This document shows positions 9,089 to 16,003 of a DNA stretch of 25,835 nt, in pieces. The notes beneath the pieces were generated by a model. The model made no database searches. It was not told the DNA's origin and was given only the letters and a program-made list of their open reading frames with translations. Origin of the DNA: a virus; the IMG/VR virus record IMGVR_UViG_3300010885_017866, positions 1-25,835 of that record; one strand, given 5' to 3'. The translations under genes were made by a program, and so were the position numbers. Position 1 is the first letter of the stretch. Every line of letters starts with the position of its first letter.

Positions 9089-10197
9089 CAACTACAATAA
9101 ATGCATCTAGTTCAGGATTAATAGAAACTTCAGATACATCTGGAGTATTACAACTACAAACTAACGGTAATGCAGCATTAACTATTGGCACAGACCAAAA
9201 CGCCGCATTTAATAGCACTGGTGCTATTACACTTCCTAACGGAACTACAGTACAACGTCCTACAGGATCTAATGGAATGTTACGTTATAATTCGTCAACA
9301 AAAGCTCTTGAGGGATATTTAAATAATGCGTGGACTACAGTAACTCCTCCTTCAACCTACACCGCATCTTATTTAATTGCAGCTGGTGGCGGAGGCGGCG
9401 GACATCAAGGCGCAGGCGGAGGCGGTGCTGGTGGGTTAATAACAGGGTCAACTACTTTAACTCCCTTTACAACTTATAGTTTTGTAATTGGGGGCGGGGG
9501 TGCTGGATCCTTAGATAATGGTATTACTGGATATAACGGTACAAATACAACAGGATTTAGTTTAACCGCTGTAGGCGGTGGTGGAGGTGGCTCTCGAGGG
9601 TCTGCTAATGATGGTCGAGGTGCCGCCGGCGGATCTGGAGGTGGTGGCGGCTGGATTGGAACAGGCGGCTCTGGAACCGCAGGACAAGGTAGTGCTGGTG
9701 GGGCTGCGAATACTGGTGGATATGCTGGTAATGAGCCTGGCGCTGGTGGAGGTGGAGCCGGAGCAGTAGGCGCTTCTACAGCAAACTCAACAAATGTAGG
9801 CGGCGCTGGCGGTACTGGTAATGTATCGTCAATTACAGGCACTTCACTATACTATTGCGGTGGCGGAGGTGGCGCCGCAGTAACTGGTGGTAACGGTGGT
9901 GCTGGCGGAGGTGGCGGCGGATCTGGAGCAACTACCCCTGGTACTGGCGGTTCAAACGGTGGCGGCAACGGTACTACGATCAACGGTGGCAATGGCGGCA
10001 CAAATACAGGTGGCGGAGGCGGCGGCGTTGGTGGTCCACAATTTGGCCCAGTATCAGGCACTGGTGGATCTGGAGTAGTTATATTATCTGTACCTACAGC
10101 ACAATATTCAGGGGTGACTACAGGATCGCCAACAGTTACTACTTCTGGTAGTAATACTATAATCACATTTACATCAAGTGGGTCTTATACCGCTTAA
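9085..10197 (+). CDS. Glycine-rich adhesin-like tail protein 6 of 6
   Basis: At 370 residues this is the longest of the array, and it starts in an ATGA overlap (9085-9088). The N-terminal module matches gene 5 (SSSGLIETSDTSGVLQLQTNG). The RP module (TVQRPTGSNGMLRYN, ALEGYLNNAWTTVT) is a few residues shorter. The body shows YTASYLIAAGGGGGG, GAGGLITGS, TYSFVIGGGGAG, LTAVGGGGGGS, GTAGQGSAGG, EPGAGGGGAGAVG and SSITGTSLYYCGGGGGA, which includes the only cysteine I noticed in the glycine bodies. The tail is GVVILSVPTAQYSGVTTGSPTVTT...SSGSYTA. It is the last gene of the unbroken fibre run; the next gene has its own late promoter. Adhesin-like role inferred. Confidence 0.85.
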   Translation: MTTTINASSSGLIETSDTSGVLQLQTNGNAALTIGTDQNAAFNSTGAITLPNGTTVQRPTGSNGMLRYNSSTKALEGYLNNAWTTVTPPSTYTASYLIAAGGGGGGHQGAGGGGAGGLITGSTTLTPFTTYSFVIGGGGAGSLDNGITGYNGTNTTGFSLTAVGGGGGGSRGSANDGRGAAGGSGGGGGWIGTGGSGTAGQGSAGGAANTGGYAGNEPGAGGGGAGAVGASTANSTNVGGAGGTGNVSSITGTSLYYCGGGGGAAVTGGNGGAGGGGGGSGATTPGTGGSNGGGNGTTINGGNGGTNTGGGGGGVGGPQFGPVSGTGGSGVVILSVPTAQYSGVTTGSPTVTTSGSNTIITFTSSGSYTA

Positions 10198-10200
10198 ATA

Positions 10201-10207
10201 GTAAATA
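10201..10207 (+). promoter_or_regulatory. Late promoter element GTAAATA
   Basis: GTAAATA resembles the T4/cyanophage late -10 box (TATAAATA / CTAAATA). Taking the T4 spacing, transcription would begin near 10213, giving a ~20-base leader that contains AAAGGA before the ATG at 10233. It sits just after the stop of the adhesin array, so the next gene can be expressed independently. Confidence 0.55.
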
Positions 10208-10232
10208 TAACATATTATCAAAGGAAACAAAA

Positions 10233-10601
10233 ATGGCACATTACGCAAAAGTAGCAAACGGCATAGTAACTGAAGTTATTGTAGCTGAAGCAGAGTTTTT
10301 TACAACTTTCGTGGATACAAGCCCAGGTTCGTGGATTCAAACATCCTATAACACCCGCGGTAACGTACACTACGGACAAGACGGCAATCCAGATAGTGGA
10401 ACAGCATTACGCGGTAACTACGCAGGAATTGGTTATACATACGACCAAGTAAATGACGTATTTTACGCACCTAAGCCGTTCAACTCTTGGACACTAAATC
10501 AATCTACTTGGACTTGGGAAGCACCTACTCCATATCCAACAGATGGTAAAACATATCGTTGGGACGAGCCAACAACTAGTTGGGTAGAAGTTACAGTATA
10601 A
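10233..10601 (+). CDS. Conserved phage protein, probable virion-associated (122 aa)
   Basis: This is a 122-residue protein with a clear ribosome binding site (AAAGGA at ~10220) and its own late promoter element. It starts MAHYAKVANGIVTEVIVAE, followed by the conserved centre SWIQTSYNTRG, LRGNYAGIGYTYD and FYAPKPFNSWTL. The C-terminal half has WTWEAPTPYP and YRWDEPTTSW. Proteins with this order of motifs are widespread in T4-like phages of aquatic bacteria, usually unnamed or listed as structural. The aromatic-rich, Trp-containing strands suggest a small beta module. Its position directly after the fibre genes and its late promoter fit a virion or fibre-associated role, but the function is not known to me. 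Confidence 0.8.
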   Translation: MAHYAKVANGIVTEVIVAEAEFFTTFVDTSPGSWIQTSYNTRGNVHYGQDGNPDSGTALRGNYAGIGYTYDQVNDVFYAPKPFNSWTLNQSTWTWEAPTPYPTDGKTYRWDEPTTSWVEVTV

Positions 10602-10603
10602 TT

Positions 10604-11266
10604 ATGGAAGCAAGATACCGCATAGATTATCCTGGCGAATTTGTTATACTTGAATCTAAATGGTCAGGTGGCAAAAAAACAGAACGCAGGGAATTTATCG
10701 CTAATCCTATTGACAACCAGCATATCTCAGGACGTGCTGCTGTAATAGGATCCGATGTTGACAGAGAGCATTTTCCATTCAGAGTGCTTGAAGACCATCG
10801 CGGCGGATTATTAGGTAGTAAAAAATTACAAACTTACGGCACAGCAAAAATAGCACAAGAGATGCGACTTGATTTTGCTGTTGACGTAGACTATGCTAAT
10901 ATAGAACCGTTAGTTGAATCTGGTTATACTGAAAAAAATGTTGTTTATACTACAGCTAGAAATTGTATTAAAATGCCTGGCGAGTTTTATTTAATTCCAC
11001 AAAACCCACACGTATGCGCTACCGTACTTCCTATCTATCTAGCGGCATTTGATGGACACAAAGAAATTTATATGATTGGTTACAACAAAGAATTACAAGG
11101 TGGGCAATCAGACTGGATACAACAAGTAACTAGTATTATTAAGGCATACGCTGGCACAATATTTGTCATGGTTGGCAACAAGTATAATATGCCTGAGGAA
11201 TGGTTATCCTGTGCCAATACTAAAACACTATGGCACCACGACTTTGTATGTTATTGTGACGTATAA
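10604..11266 (+). CDS. Unidentified protein, 220 aa
   Basis: I choose the ATG at 10604, two bases after the previous stop; an in-frame start 8 codons upstream (10580) would lie inside the preceding gene. Visible features are FVILESKWSGGKKTERREFI near the N-terminus, HISGRAAVIGS (residues ~40-50), a central VVYTTARNCIKMPGEFYLIP and HKEIYMIGYNKELQGGQSDW (residues ~150-170). The alternation of hydrophobic strands with short acidic or basic turns looks like an alpha/beta enzyme fold. The EIYMIGYNKE stretch is faintly reminiscent of sugar-transfer or DUF115-type proteins, but this is too weak to name a function. It is cotranscribed with the 122-aa gene and its last 16 bases overlap the convergent Nudix gene. 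Confidence 0.7.
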   Translation: MEARYRIDYPGEFVILESKWSGGKKTERREFIANPIDNQHISGRAAVIGSDVDREHFPFRVLEDHRGGLLGSKKLQTYGTAKIAQEMRLDFAVDVDYANIEPLVESGYTEKNVVYTTARNCIKMPGEFYLIPQNPHVCATVLPIYLAAFDGHKEIYMIGYNKELQGGQSDWIQQVTSIIKAYAGTIFVMVGNKYNMPEEWLSCANTKTLWHHDFVCYCDV

Positions 11267-11688
11267 AGTTGTTTCTGTATAATAGAAATCTTATCTCTAA
11301 CCGCTTCAAAGTTTATAGTTGACCACAATCCTGGATGTAACGGCTTAGGCCAAGTCCCTGAATCAATCCAAGCATAACCCGAATGTTCGTCGTTTAAAAT
11401 AGGTGTAAATTCTGTTTCAGTAATACAGAAAAAAGTATTATAAGCAAATCCACCATCAGCACTAGTAAATTTTTCTAGAGGAATTAGTTTTGTATAACTG
11501 GGCATCTCACCTATTTCTTCCTCACACTCACGAACCATAGCTGCCATAATACTTTCACCTGGCTCAATCTTGCCACCAGGTAAGCCCCATGAGTCTGGAT
11601 GTTTAGGATCGTTGCGTAATAGATAAAGATAGCGATTAGTAGATTGAGAATAAAACCAAATTCCCACAGCGGATACAATGTTTAACAT
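11251..11688 (-). CDS. Nudix hydrolase
   Basis: With the ATG at 11688 the product is 145 residues. The Nudix box runs from G39 to G60: GX5E (G39, E45), X7, RE (53-54), EE (57-58), G60. The metal-binding core (R53, E54, E57, E58) is complete, but the two usually hydrophobic consensus positions hold Cys55 and Glu61. Upstream LPGG and the strand VSAVGIWFY fit the fold. The family cleaves nucleoside diphosphates linked to another group; phage members act on nucleotides, ADP-ribose-type compounds or RNA caps, and the substrate cannot be told here. A TTG start at 11739 is possible but would overlap gp15, and the ATG has a late element ending 7 bases before it. It is the last gene of the leftward gp14-gp15-Nudix unit. 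Confidence 0.85.
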   Translation of the reverse strand: MLNIVSAVGIWFYSQSTNRYLYLLRNDPKHPDSWGLPGGKIEPGESIMAAMVRECEEEIGEMPSYTKLIPLEKFTSADGGFAYNTFFCITETEFTPILNDEHSGYAWIDSGTWPKPLHPGLWSTINFEAVRDKISIIQKQLYTSQ

Positions 11689-11695
11689 AGCGGGG

Positions 11696-11702
11696 TATTT
11701 AC
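11696..11702 (-). promoter_or_regulatory. Late promoter element GTAAATA for the Nudix gene
   Basis: On the minus strand GTAAATA is followed by seven bases (CCCCGCT) and the ATG at 11688. With T4 late spacing the transcript would start about two bases before the ATG, leaving no room for a ribosome binding site. It lies between the gp15 stop and the Nudix start. Confidence 0.4.
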
Positions 11703-11720
11703 TACAAAAACTTGATGTAG

Positions 11721-13124
11721 TTAAATTATAAGATTCCAAAAACCGCCGGCATAAATGCCTTGATAGGATTTAACCCACCCATCACCAATCCACTTGTATT
11801 GTATTTCAGTAGTAATGTTAGTGACAAATTGTGTATTGTCTGGACTAGAACTAGCACTAAACGATACAAACCAATTAGCACCATTGTATTCAATAATGTC
11901 ATTGGTATTGGCTACTAACGGGACGCCATTTTCACCCAACCATGCTACAGCATATCCACCAGCTTCACTACCAGTAGGCTCAGTTAACAAATAACGCTGT
12001 CCTGTTGTAGCTATTGGCAAGCCATATCCAGGTCCGCTTGCCTGCGGATTAATAACAGCATCTAACGGCGCCAGTGTATTAGCAGGAACAGACTCTTCAA
12101 TAATAGTAAACAATAAGAATTGATCGTTAGTAGGATCAAATGCTACTGTTCCATATACTTTACTACCATCTTCTTGTGTAAGAGCAATCATACTAATACC
12201 AGGACGTAATGTGCCATACATATTAACTACAGGAGTCCAGTTTACATTACTTGGCTCAACTGGATTAGGCGGAGGTAGTTGATAATTCTTCTCATCTACA
12301 ATAGCAGCTTGTGTTAAAATTTGTAGTTTATTGCCAATCAATACAACTTTATATCCAAACGGAGTAATATACTGACGTGTGCCTAATAACAAATCGTTAT
12401 TTTTAATAGCGTTAACCATGTCACCTTGTCCGTCATAGATACTAGCAATAATAGTTTCAACAACACCTAACTTCTTAACTTTAGCAGGTAAGCTCAACCA
12501 AATAGGTAGTGCGAATTTAATAGTGCTAATATCAATAGGATCTTCTGTGCCTTGCGGAACACTACGACTGCTCCAGCCAGTACTTACTAATTCTACAATA
12601 CTTAAACTAGTCCAGTCTAAAAAGTTATCTGTACTTTGTATTTCTAAGCTAGGATTAAACAAAGGTAGTATCTGTTCTAAAATCTGCATCTTTTGATTAG
12701 TATTACTAGTCCAAATATCTAAGTTGATGGATAACTTATAAGGTGCTGGCATATAGCGTTCTATTTGAAACGCATTACCTTGTGTAGTTTCGTATGTATT
12801 TGTAGTAGCATCATACTCACGCTGTCTAACAGTTTTGTTATCAACATACGTAGGATTTTGCATACGAGGACGATCAAAATCTAATCCAGTAACATAAAAC
12901 GTCATTAGTGGAGTTGACGGCATATTACTGGCAGAATTTTCCTGTATAATAGTTTGCGCTTGACGACTACTATCTCCGTATCGAACAGGAATACGATATA
13001 ATGTATCGCCGGTTCCAGGTGCCGCTGATTCATTGCGGCCAAACTCTACTTGGAATCCGCTGAACATTCTAGCAAACTGAATTAAGTAGCGTCGTATCTG
13101 AGAATCATAAAAATAACTTTGCAT
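11721..13124 (-). CDS. gp15: Tail terminator / sheath-stabilising protein gp15
   Basis: This 467-residue protein starts at an ATG sharing one base with the gp14 stop (TAATG on the minus strand). The first ~235 residues show the gp15 plan: YFYDSQIRRYLIQFARMFSGF at the N-terminus, YRIPVRYGD, MTFYVTGLDFDRPRM, then PAPYKLSINLDIWTSN, QILEQILPLFNPSLEIQ and a C-terminal beta region. T4 gp15 is ~270 residues and caps the tail tube and sheath where the tail joins the neck. Here ~200 extra residues follow, including GQRYLLTEPTGSEAGGYAVA, NDIIEYNGANWFVSF and EIQYKWIGDGWVKSYQGIY, a Trp/Tyr-rich extension that I recall from gp15 of aquatic T4-like phages. Assignment to gp15 is strong from fold pattern and from adjacency to gp14. 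Confidence 0.85.
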   Translation of the reverse strand: MQSYFYDSQIRRYLIQFARMFSGFQVEFGRNESAAPGTGDTLYRIPVRYGDSSRQAQTIIQENSASNMPSTPLMTFYVTGLDFDRPRMQNPTYVDNKTVRQREYDATTNTYETTQGNAFQIERYMPAPYKLSINLDIWTSNTNQKMQILEQILPLFNPSLEIQSTDNFLDWTSLSIVELVSTGWSSRSVPQGTEDPIDISTIKFALPIWLSLPAKVKKLGVVETIIASIYDGQGDMVNAIKNNDLLLGTRQYITPFGYKVVLIGNKLQILTQAAIVDEKNYQLPPPNPVEPSNVNWTPVVNMYGTLRPGISMIALTQEDGSKVYGTVAFDPTNDQFLLFTIIEESVPANTLAPLDAVINPQASGPGYGLPIATTGQRYLLTEPTGSEAGGYAVAWLGENGVPLVANTNDIIEYNGANWFVSFSASSSPDNTQFVTNITTEIQYKWIGDGWVKSYQGIYAGGFWNLII

Positions 13125-14476
13125 TATCGTCCTGGTGGTCTTGGGTTAGGTGGCTTGTTGCCGTGGTCATTGCCGTTGTCAGCTTGCGGCTTGAGCAGTT
13201 CAGATAAGGATTGACGTGAAGGAATAGCACCCTGGTCTGATGTATTGACTGTGTATGGATTATTAACAAAGCTACTACGCTCTGTCTTATTCTCAAGACC
13301 CCAATCAACAGGAGTACGAACATTGTCGGAAATAGCAACCCATGATGTGCCGCTGAAACGGAATAAACGATTTGGGAAATAATCTAGTCGCAAGCAGTAG
13401 TCTCCTTTTGTGGCTCCCATTGGGAATGATACACCTGGTGTTACTGGCAATCCGTTAGGAGCATGGTCATCACCAGTTAAGTAACCCATTGTATAGCCAA
13501 ACGACCGAGGGGTTTCACCCTCCCCTTGTGTAGCAGCGTCTACTGGTGGATTACCATAGTCAGCATACAATCCATTGGATGATGGCTGTCCACTTGGTGT
13601 ATTTGGTAAAATATAAAATGATACGTTGTCGTAGCCTGATAGCGGAACATCTACGTTGGCTTGAATAACTAATGCGTCGTTAAGTGCTAAATCCTTGTTG
13701 CGAGTAGAATCAGCATCACCTAATGTAGTAGGCTTTTCAATTAATGCCCAGTATGTAGGGTCATCAATTCCCACGCCTGGCGGAACATTTTGTGTAGCTT
13801 CGTAATATCTATCACCATCTTTAACAACTTCATTTTGTGGATAAAAATTACCTGGATCCCAAATGTTATCAGGCATAAACGGCTGATCAATAATCTGCTT
13901 GTATTCCTGAGCATTGACCATGGGCGTTGCTTTAACACGCCAAGTATGCGGCAACCAAGTTTGTGAAAATCCTTCCGCGGCATAAGCGGCATCCTGAATA
14001 ACATAATACTTAGGTAGTGCGCGAGTAATATTAGTGTTAAGCGGATAGTAATCTTTTAAGTTTGGTAGTTCTAATACGTCACCTGACATTAGTTTGCGGC
14101 CAAAAGTTTCAATCATTTTGTTATAAGCAAAGGTAATGAATAGTGTATCGTTTTGTAAAAATAACCCAAACTGAGTTAAATTAAAGTCAATATCATTGTG
14201 GGTATAAACGCCACGCATAATATAAACATCGGGATCATATACACGGTCACGATTTTCTAACAATAATAAATCTTCAATGAATAGCGGATTTGTGTTACTA
14301 TACTGTGGAAGTGTAGCATCACCGTTTCCAGGGTCAACTGAAGTATCTACAATCGGCCCCATGTATTTGTGGCAGTAAATATCCAGTCCGCCAACAGTAT
14401 AGCGTTCTTCGATAGTTTTATCTAAGAACTGATAATCGTTGGTTCTATTAGGGCGATATAAGGACAGGCGTGGCAT
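13124..14476 (-). CDS. gp14: Neck protein gp14
   Basis: This 450-residue protein starts MPRLSLYRPNRTNDYQFLD and continues with VGGLDIYCHKYMGP (residues ~28-41), FIEDLLLLENRDRVYDPDVY, GLFLQNDTLFITF and LMSGDVLELPNLKDYYPLN (~129-147). These are the landmarks of T4-type gp14, which forms the neck with gp13 and joins head to tail. T4 gp14 is ~256 residues. The extra length comes from an inserted module at residues ~204-247 (see separate entry), a region with SGYDNVSFYILPNTPSG, and a Pro/Asn/Gly-rich tail ending NPRPPGR. It runs leftward with gp15, whereas gp13 is on the other strand further right. A late element 6 bases before the ATG indicates late expression with an almost leaderless message. 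Confidence 0.85.
   Translation of the reverse strand: MPRLSLYRPNRTNDYQFLDKTIEERYTVGGLDIYCHKYMGPIVDTSVDPGNGDATLPQYSNTNPLFIEDLLLLENRDRVYDPDVYIMRGVYTHNDIDFNLTQFGLFLQNDTLFITFAYNKMIETFGRKLMSGDVLELPNLKDYYPLNTNITRALPKYYVIQDAAYAAEGFSQTWLPHTWRVKATPMVNAQEYKQIIDQPFMPDNIWDPGNFYPQNEVVKDGDRYYEATQNVPPGVGIDDPTYWALIEKPTTLGDADSTRNKDLALNDALVIQANVDVPLSGYDNVSFYILPNTPSGQPSSNGLYADYGNPPVDAATQGEGETPRSFGYTMGYLTGDDHAPNGLPVTPGVSFPMGATKGDYCLRLDYFPNRLFRFSGTSWVAISDNVRTPVDWGLENKTERSSFVNNPYTVNTSDQGAIPSRQSLSELLKPQADNGNDHGNKPPNPRPPGR
13736..13867 (-). other. Carbohydrate-binding-like module inserted in gp14
   Basis: Residues ~204-247 of gp14 read WDPGNFYPQNEVVKDGDRYY followed by EATQNVPPGVGIDDPTYWALIE. The spacing (start Trp, aromatic, V, D/G-x-x-YY, N, PP, D, YW) matches the short CBM5/12-type chitin/glycan-binding pattern WxxxxxYxxGxxVxYxGxxYxCxxxxxxxxPxxxxxYW. 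A related module is in the sheath protein of this genome. Binding activity is inferred from pattern only. Confidence 0.6.
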
Positions 14477-14482
14477 AACAAG

Positions 14483-14489
14483 TATTTAG
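14483..14489 (-). promoter_or_regulatory. Late promoter element CTAAATA for gp14
   Basis: The minus strand has CTAAATA followed by six bases (CTTGTT) and the gp14 ATG at 14476. T4 late spacing predicts a transcript starting one base before the ATG. The element lies back to back with the rightward sigma70-type promoter beginning at 14501. Confidence 0.6.
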
Positions 14490-14500
14490 CTATTAAACGG

Positions 14501-14529
14501 TTGACTTTTAATTCCAAATGCTATATAAT
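14501..14529 (+). promoter_or_regulatory. Sigma70-type promoter (TTGACT - 17 - TATAAT), leaderless
   Basis: TTGACT at 14501-14506 and TATAAT at 14524-14529 are separated by exactly 17 bases. The expected start of transcription, seven bases after the -10 box, is 14536, which is the A of the ATG. No ribosome binding site is present. An apparent earlier ATG at 14518 lies inside this promoter and cannot be in its transcript. Confidence 0.75.
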
Positions 14530-14535
14530 AGCTGT

Positions 14536-14787
14536 ATGGATGAAATTTTAAACCGTGTAAATGTAGTGGAAAAGCAAATTTCTGCGGTAAAAAATAAGGT
14601 AGCATATAGGGATCTACGTAAAATGCTAGATGGTGTGGATCGAGTAGTTACCGAAATTAGTAAGGAATCTGTGGAGTGTAGACGTATGAAACGTGATACT
14701 CTTAAGTATAATGAGCTAAAAGAAAAAGCTAATAGCTTATTAGATAACTTAGAGCAACACGTTACTTTTGCCAACCTAATCGGGTAG
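14536..14787 (+). CDS. Small helical (coiled-coil-like) protein, 83 aa, unidentified
   Basis: The start is set at the ATG at 14536 because the longer in-frame start at 14518 falls within the promoter. The 83-residue product (MDEILNRVNVVEKQISAVKN onward) is almost entirely helix-forming, with charged residues and Leu/Val/Ile in heptad-like spacing (VNVVEKQISAV, LRKMLDGVDRVV, LLDNLEQHV), and has a single Cys at about residue 49. It has no membrane segment or enzyme motif. Its strong sigma70-type promoter suggests early expression by host polymerase, as expected for a small host-interaction protein, but no function is recognised. It is followed after 40 bases by a second gene with its own sigma70-type promoter. 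Confidence 0.7.
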   Translation: MDEILNRVNVVEKQISAVKNKVAYRDLRKMLDGVDRVVTEISKESVECRRMKRDTLKYNELKEKANSLLDNLEQHVTFANLIG

Positions 14788-14789
14788 GC

Positions 14790-14818
14790 TTGACAAACAA
14801 TAAACTTGATATTATACT
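14790..14818 (+). promoter_or_regulatory. Sigma70-type promoter (TTGACA - 17 - TATACT)
   Basis: TTGACA at 14790-14795 and TATACT at 14813-14818 are separated by 17 bases. Predicted transcription start is near 14825, three bases before the ATG at 14828, so the leader is too short for a ribosome binding site. The promoter starts directly after the stop of the preceding small gene. Confidence 0.75.
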
Positions 14819-14827
14819 ATTAAAACT

Positions 14828-15973
14828 ATGGCTAAAAACGAAACTACAATTAAAAGATTAAACCCAAAGGGTGCTGAGACCAAGTATGTTGGTTTTGAAC
14901 CCGAATGGAACTTTCAACCAGACGATACTAATCGCCTTTCAAAATTTGCCAACGCATTTCAATGGTACAATTATCATTATGGCAAAAAAGATGCTAAAGA
15001 TATGATTGCTACTTATTTGGAAATTAATCATCGCAAACCAGATGCTAAACTAATTCGTGGCATTCCAGATAGTCAAATTCGTTTAACCCCAGGTTGGGTA
15101 TGTCGTATGGCAACAATGGGGTTAGTGTTAAACGAACACGAACAATGTATTTTAGATGAGCAAATTTCGTTAATGCTTAAATCTAAACAAGAAGTTAAAA
15201 AAGCGGCGGCAACAGACGAAGAAACAGCAGTAGCAAAACTAACTATTCAAGATCACCTCAGAGAAAAAGCGTCAGAGTGCGCAGGTGAACTTGAAGGAAT
15301 GTTTGATGACTTTATTACAGCCGGCGCTAAGATGTCAGCAGACTTTAAGCCCATTGCGTTAATCCGCGGTATGAATATTAGCACACAAATGATCCCTAAC
15401 ATTACTCGGGTATGGGATTTACGACTCGCTGAATTTAATGAAGTATTAACTGGTAATGATGAGCAATTAGTAGAAGGCTACAGTCACTTATCAAAAGCAC
15501 AACTCAAACAATGCGTTAAATTTTGCGAAACAGTATTACAAGATTGCGCTTCTTATATTTCCATTAAGAAAGTAGAACGCAAGCCACGTGCTAAGAAAGC
15601 AGTAAGTCCAGAACGCCAATCACGTGGATTTAAATATCTTAAAGAGTTTACAGAGCTTAATCTTAAATCAGAAAACCCAGCAAAACTGGTTGGAGCAAGC
15701 GAAGCATGGTTATATGATACAGCCAAGCGCAAACTAATCCATGTAATGGCAGACGCACACTTAGGTACATTCACTGTTAAAGGCTCAGCTATTATTGCTT
15801 TTGATACCCTAACAACTATGCAAAAAACTTTGCGTAAACCTGAGGAACAGCTTAAAGCAATTATGTCCGGCGGAAAACCAGCTATGCGTAAGTCCTTTGG
15901 GGAAATTAAAGCTACTGAGACTAAGTTTACAGGTCGTGGAAATGAGAATTTAATCATTCTAAAGGCTTGGTAA
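14828..15973 (+). CDS. Conserved T4-like aquatic phage protein of unknown function, 381 aa
   Basis: The N-terminal ~130 residues include VGFEPEW, FANAFQWYNYHYGKKDAKDM and RLTPGWVCRMATMGL, and are helical and charged. The middle is helical (KASECAGELEGMFDDF). The C-terminal ~130 residues carry the motifs KPRAKKAVSPERQSRGFKYL, LVGASEAWLYDTAKRKLIHV and LKAIMSGGKPAMRKSFGEIK. I recall proteins with this VSPE...GAS(E/Q)xWxYxTxxRKL C-terminal half from many cyanophages and pelagiphages, always without a known function. The basic stretch and compact beta part could bind nucleic acid, but no catalytic motif is evident. It has a near-consensus sigma70-type promoter with an almost leaderless start, implying early, strong expression. 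It precedes gp13 by 30 bases, with a late promoter between. Confidence 0.8.
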   Translation: MAKNETTIKRLNPKGAETKYVGFEPEWNFQPDDTNRLSKFANAFQWYNYHYGKKDAKDMIATYLEINHRKPDAKLIRGIPDSQIRLTPGWVCRMATMGLVLNEHEQCILDEQISLMLKSKQEVKKAAATDEETAVAKLTIQDHLREKASECAGELEGMFDDFITAGAKMSADFKPIALIRGMNISTQMIPNITRVWDLRLAEFNEVLTGNDEQLVEGYSHLSKAQLKQCVKFCETVLQDCASYISIKKVERKPRAKKAVSPERQSRGFKYLKEFTELNLKSENPAKLVGASEAWLYDTAKRKLIHVMADAHLGTFTVKGSAIIAFDTLTTMQKTLRKPEEQLKAIMSGGKPAMRKSFGEIKATETKFTGRGNENLIILKAW

Positions 15974-15978
15974 AAATG

Positions 15979-15985
15979 CTAAATA
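15979..15985 (+). promoter_or_regulatory. Late promoter element CTAAATA for gp13
   Basis: CTAAATA with predicted start near 15991 gives a 13-base leader that includes GGAG at 15995-15998, well placed for the ATG at 16004. Confidence 0.6.
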
Positions 15986-16003
15986 TATGGACACGGAGTC
16001 CAT

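Larger units (their letters stand above)
4252..10197 (+). repeat. Tandem array of six glycine-rich adhesin-like paralogues
   Basis: Six complete reading frames of 256, 319, 319, 361, 350 and 370 residues lie head to tail, with junctions of +10, +2, -1, -4 and -4 bases. Five share the same C-terminal tail of ~50 residues and the same ordered set of body motifs. Two alternative N-terminal modules (SDTTGNL-type and RPxSP-type) are distributed across them, both occurring together in the last three. All frames are intact, so this is not a decaying duplication. Confidence 0.85.

Noticed and set aside
4443-10166. Proline-rich minus-strand frames and short plus-strand frames within the adhesin array
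   Set aside because: GGN glycine codons read on the opposite strand give proline runs. These frames overlap intact, motif-bearing genes and have no support of their own.
1-10197. A diversity-generating retroelement acting on the fibre genes
   Set aside because: No reverse transcriptase and no template-like repeat with adenine-biased substitutions was seen in the window, although one could lie outside it.
11689-11739. TTG at 11739 as start of the Nudix gene
   Set aside because: It would overlap gp15 by 19 bases. The ATG at 11688 begins right before the first Nudix strand and has a late element at the right distance.
13105-14004. Other minus-strand frames inside gp14 (13105-13338, 13741-14004)
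   Set aside because: They overlap the well-supported gp14 frame and carry no recognisable motif.
14518-14535. Upstream ATG at 14518 as start of the 83-aa gene
   Set aside because: It lies between the -35 and -10 boxes of a consensus promoter, so it would not be in the transcript.
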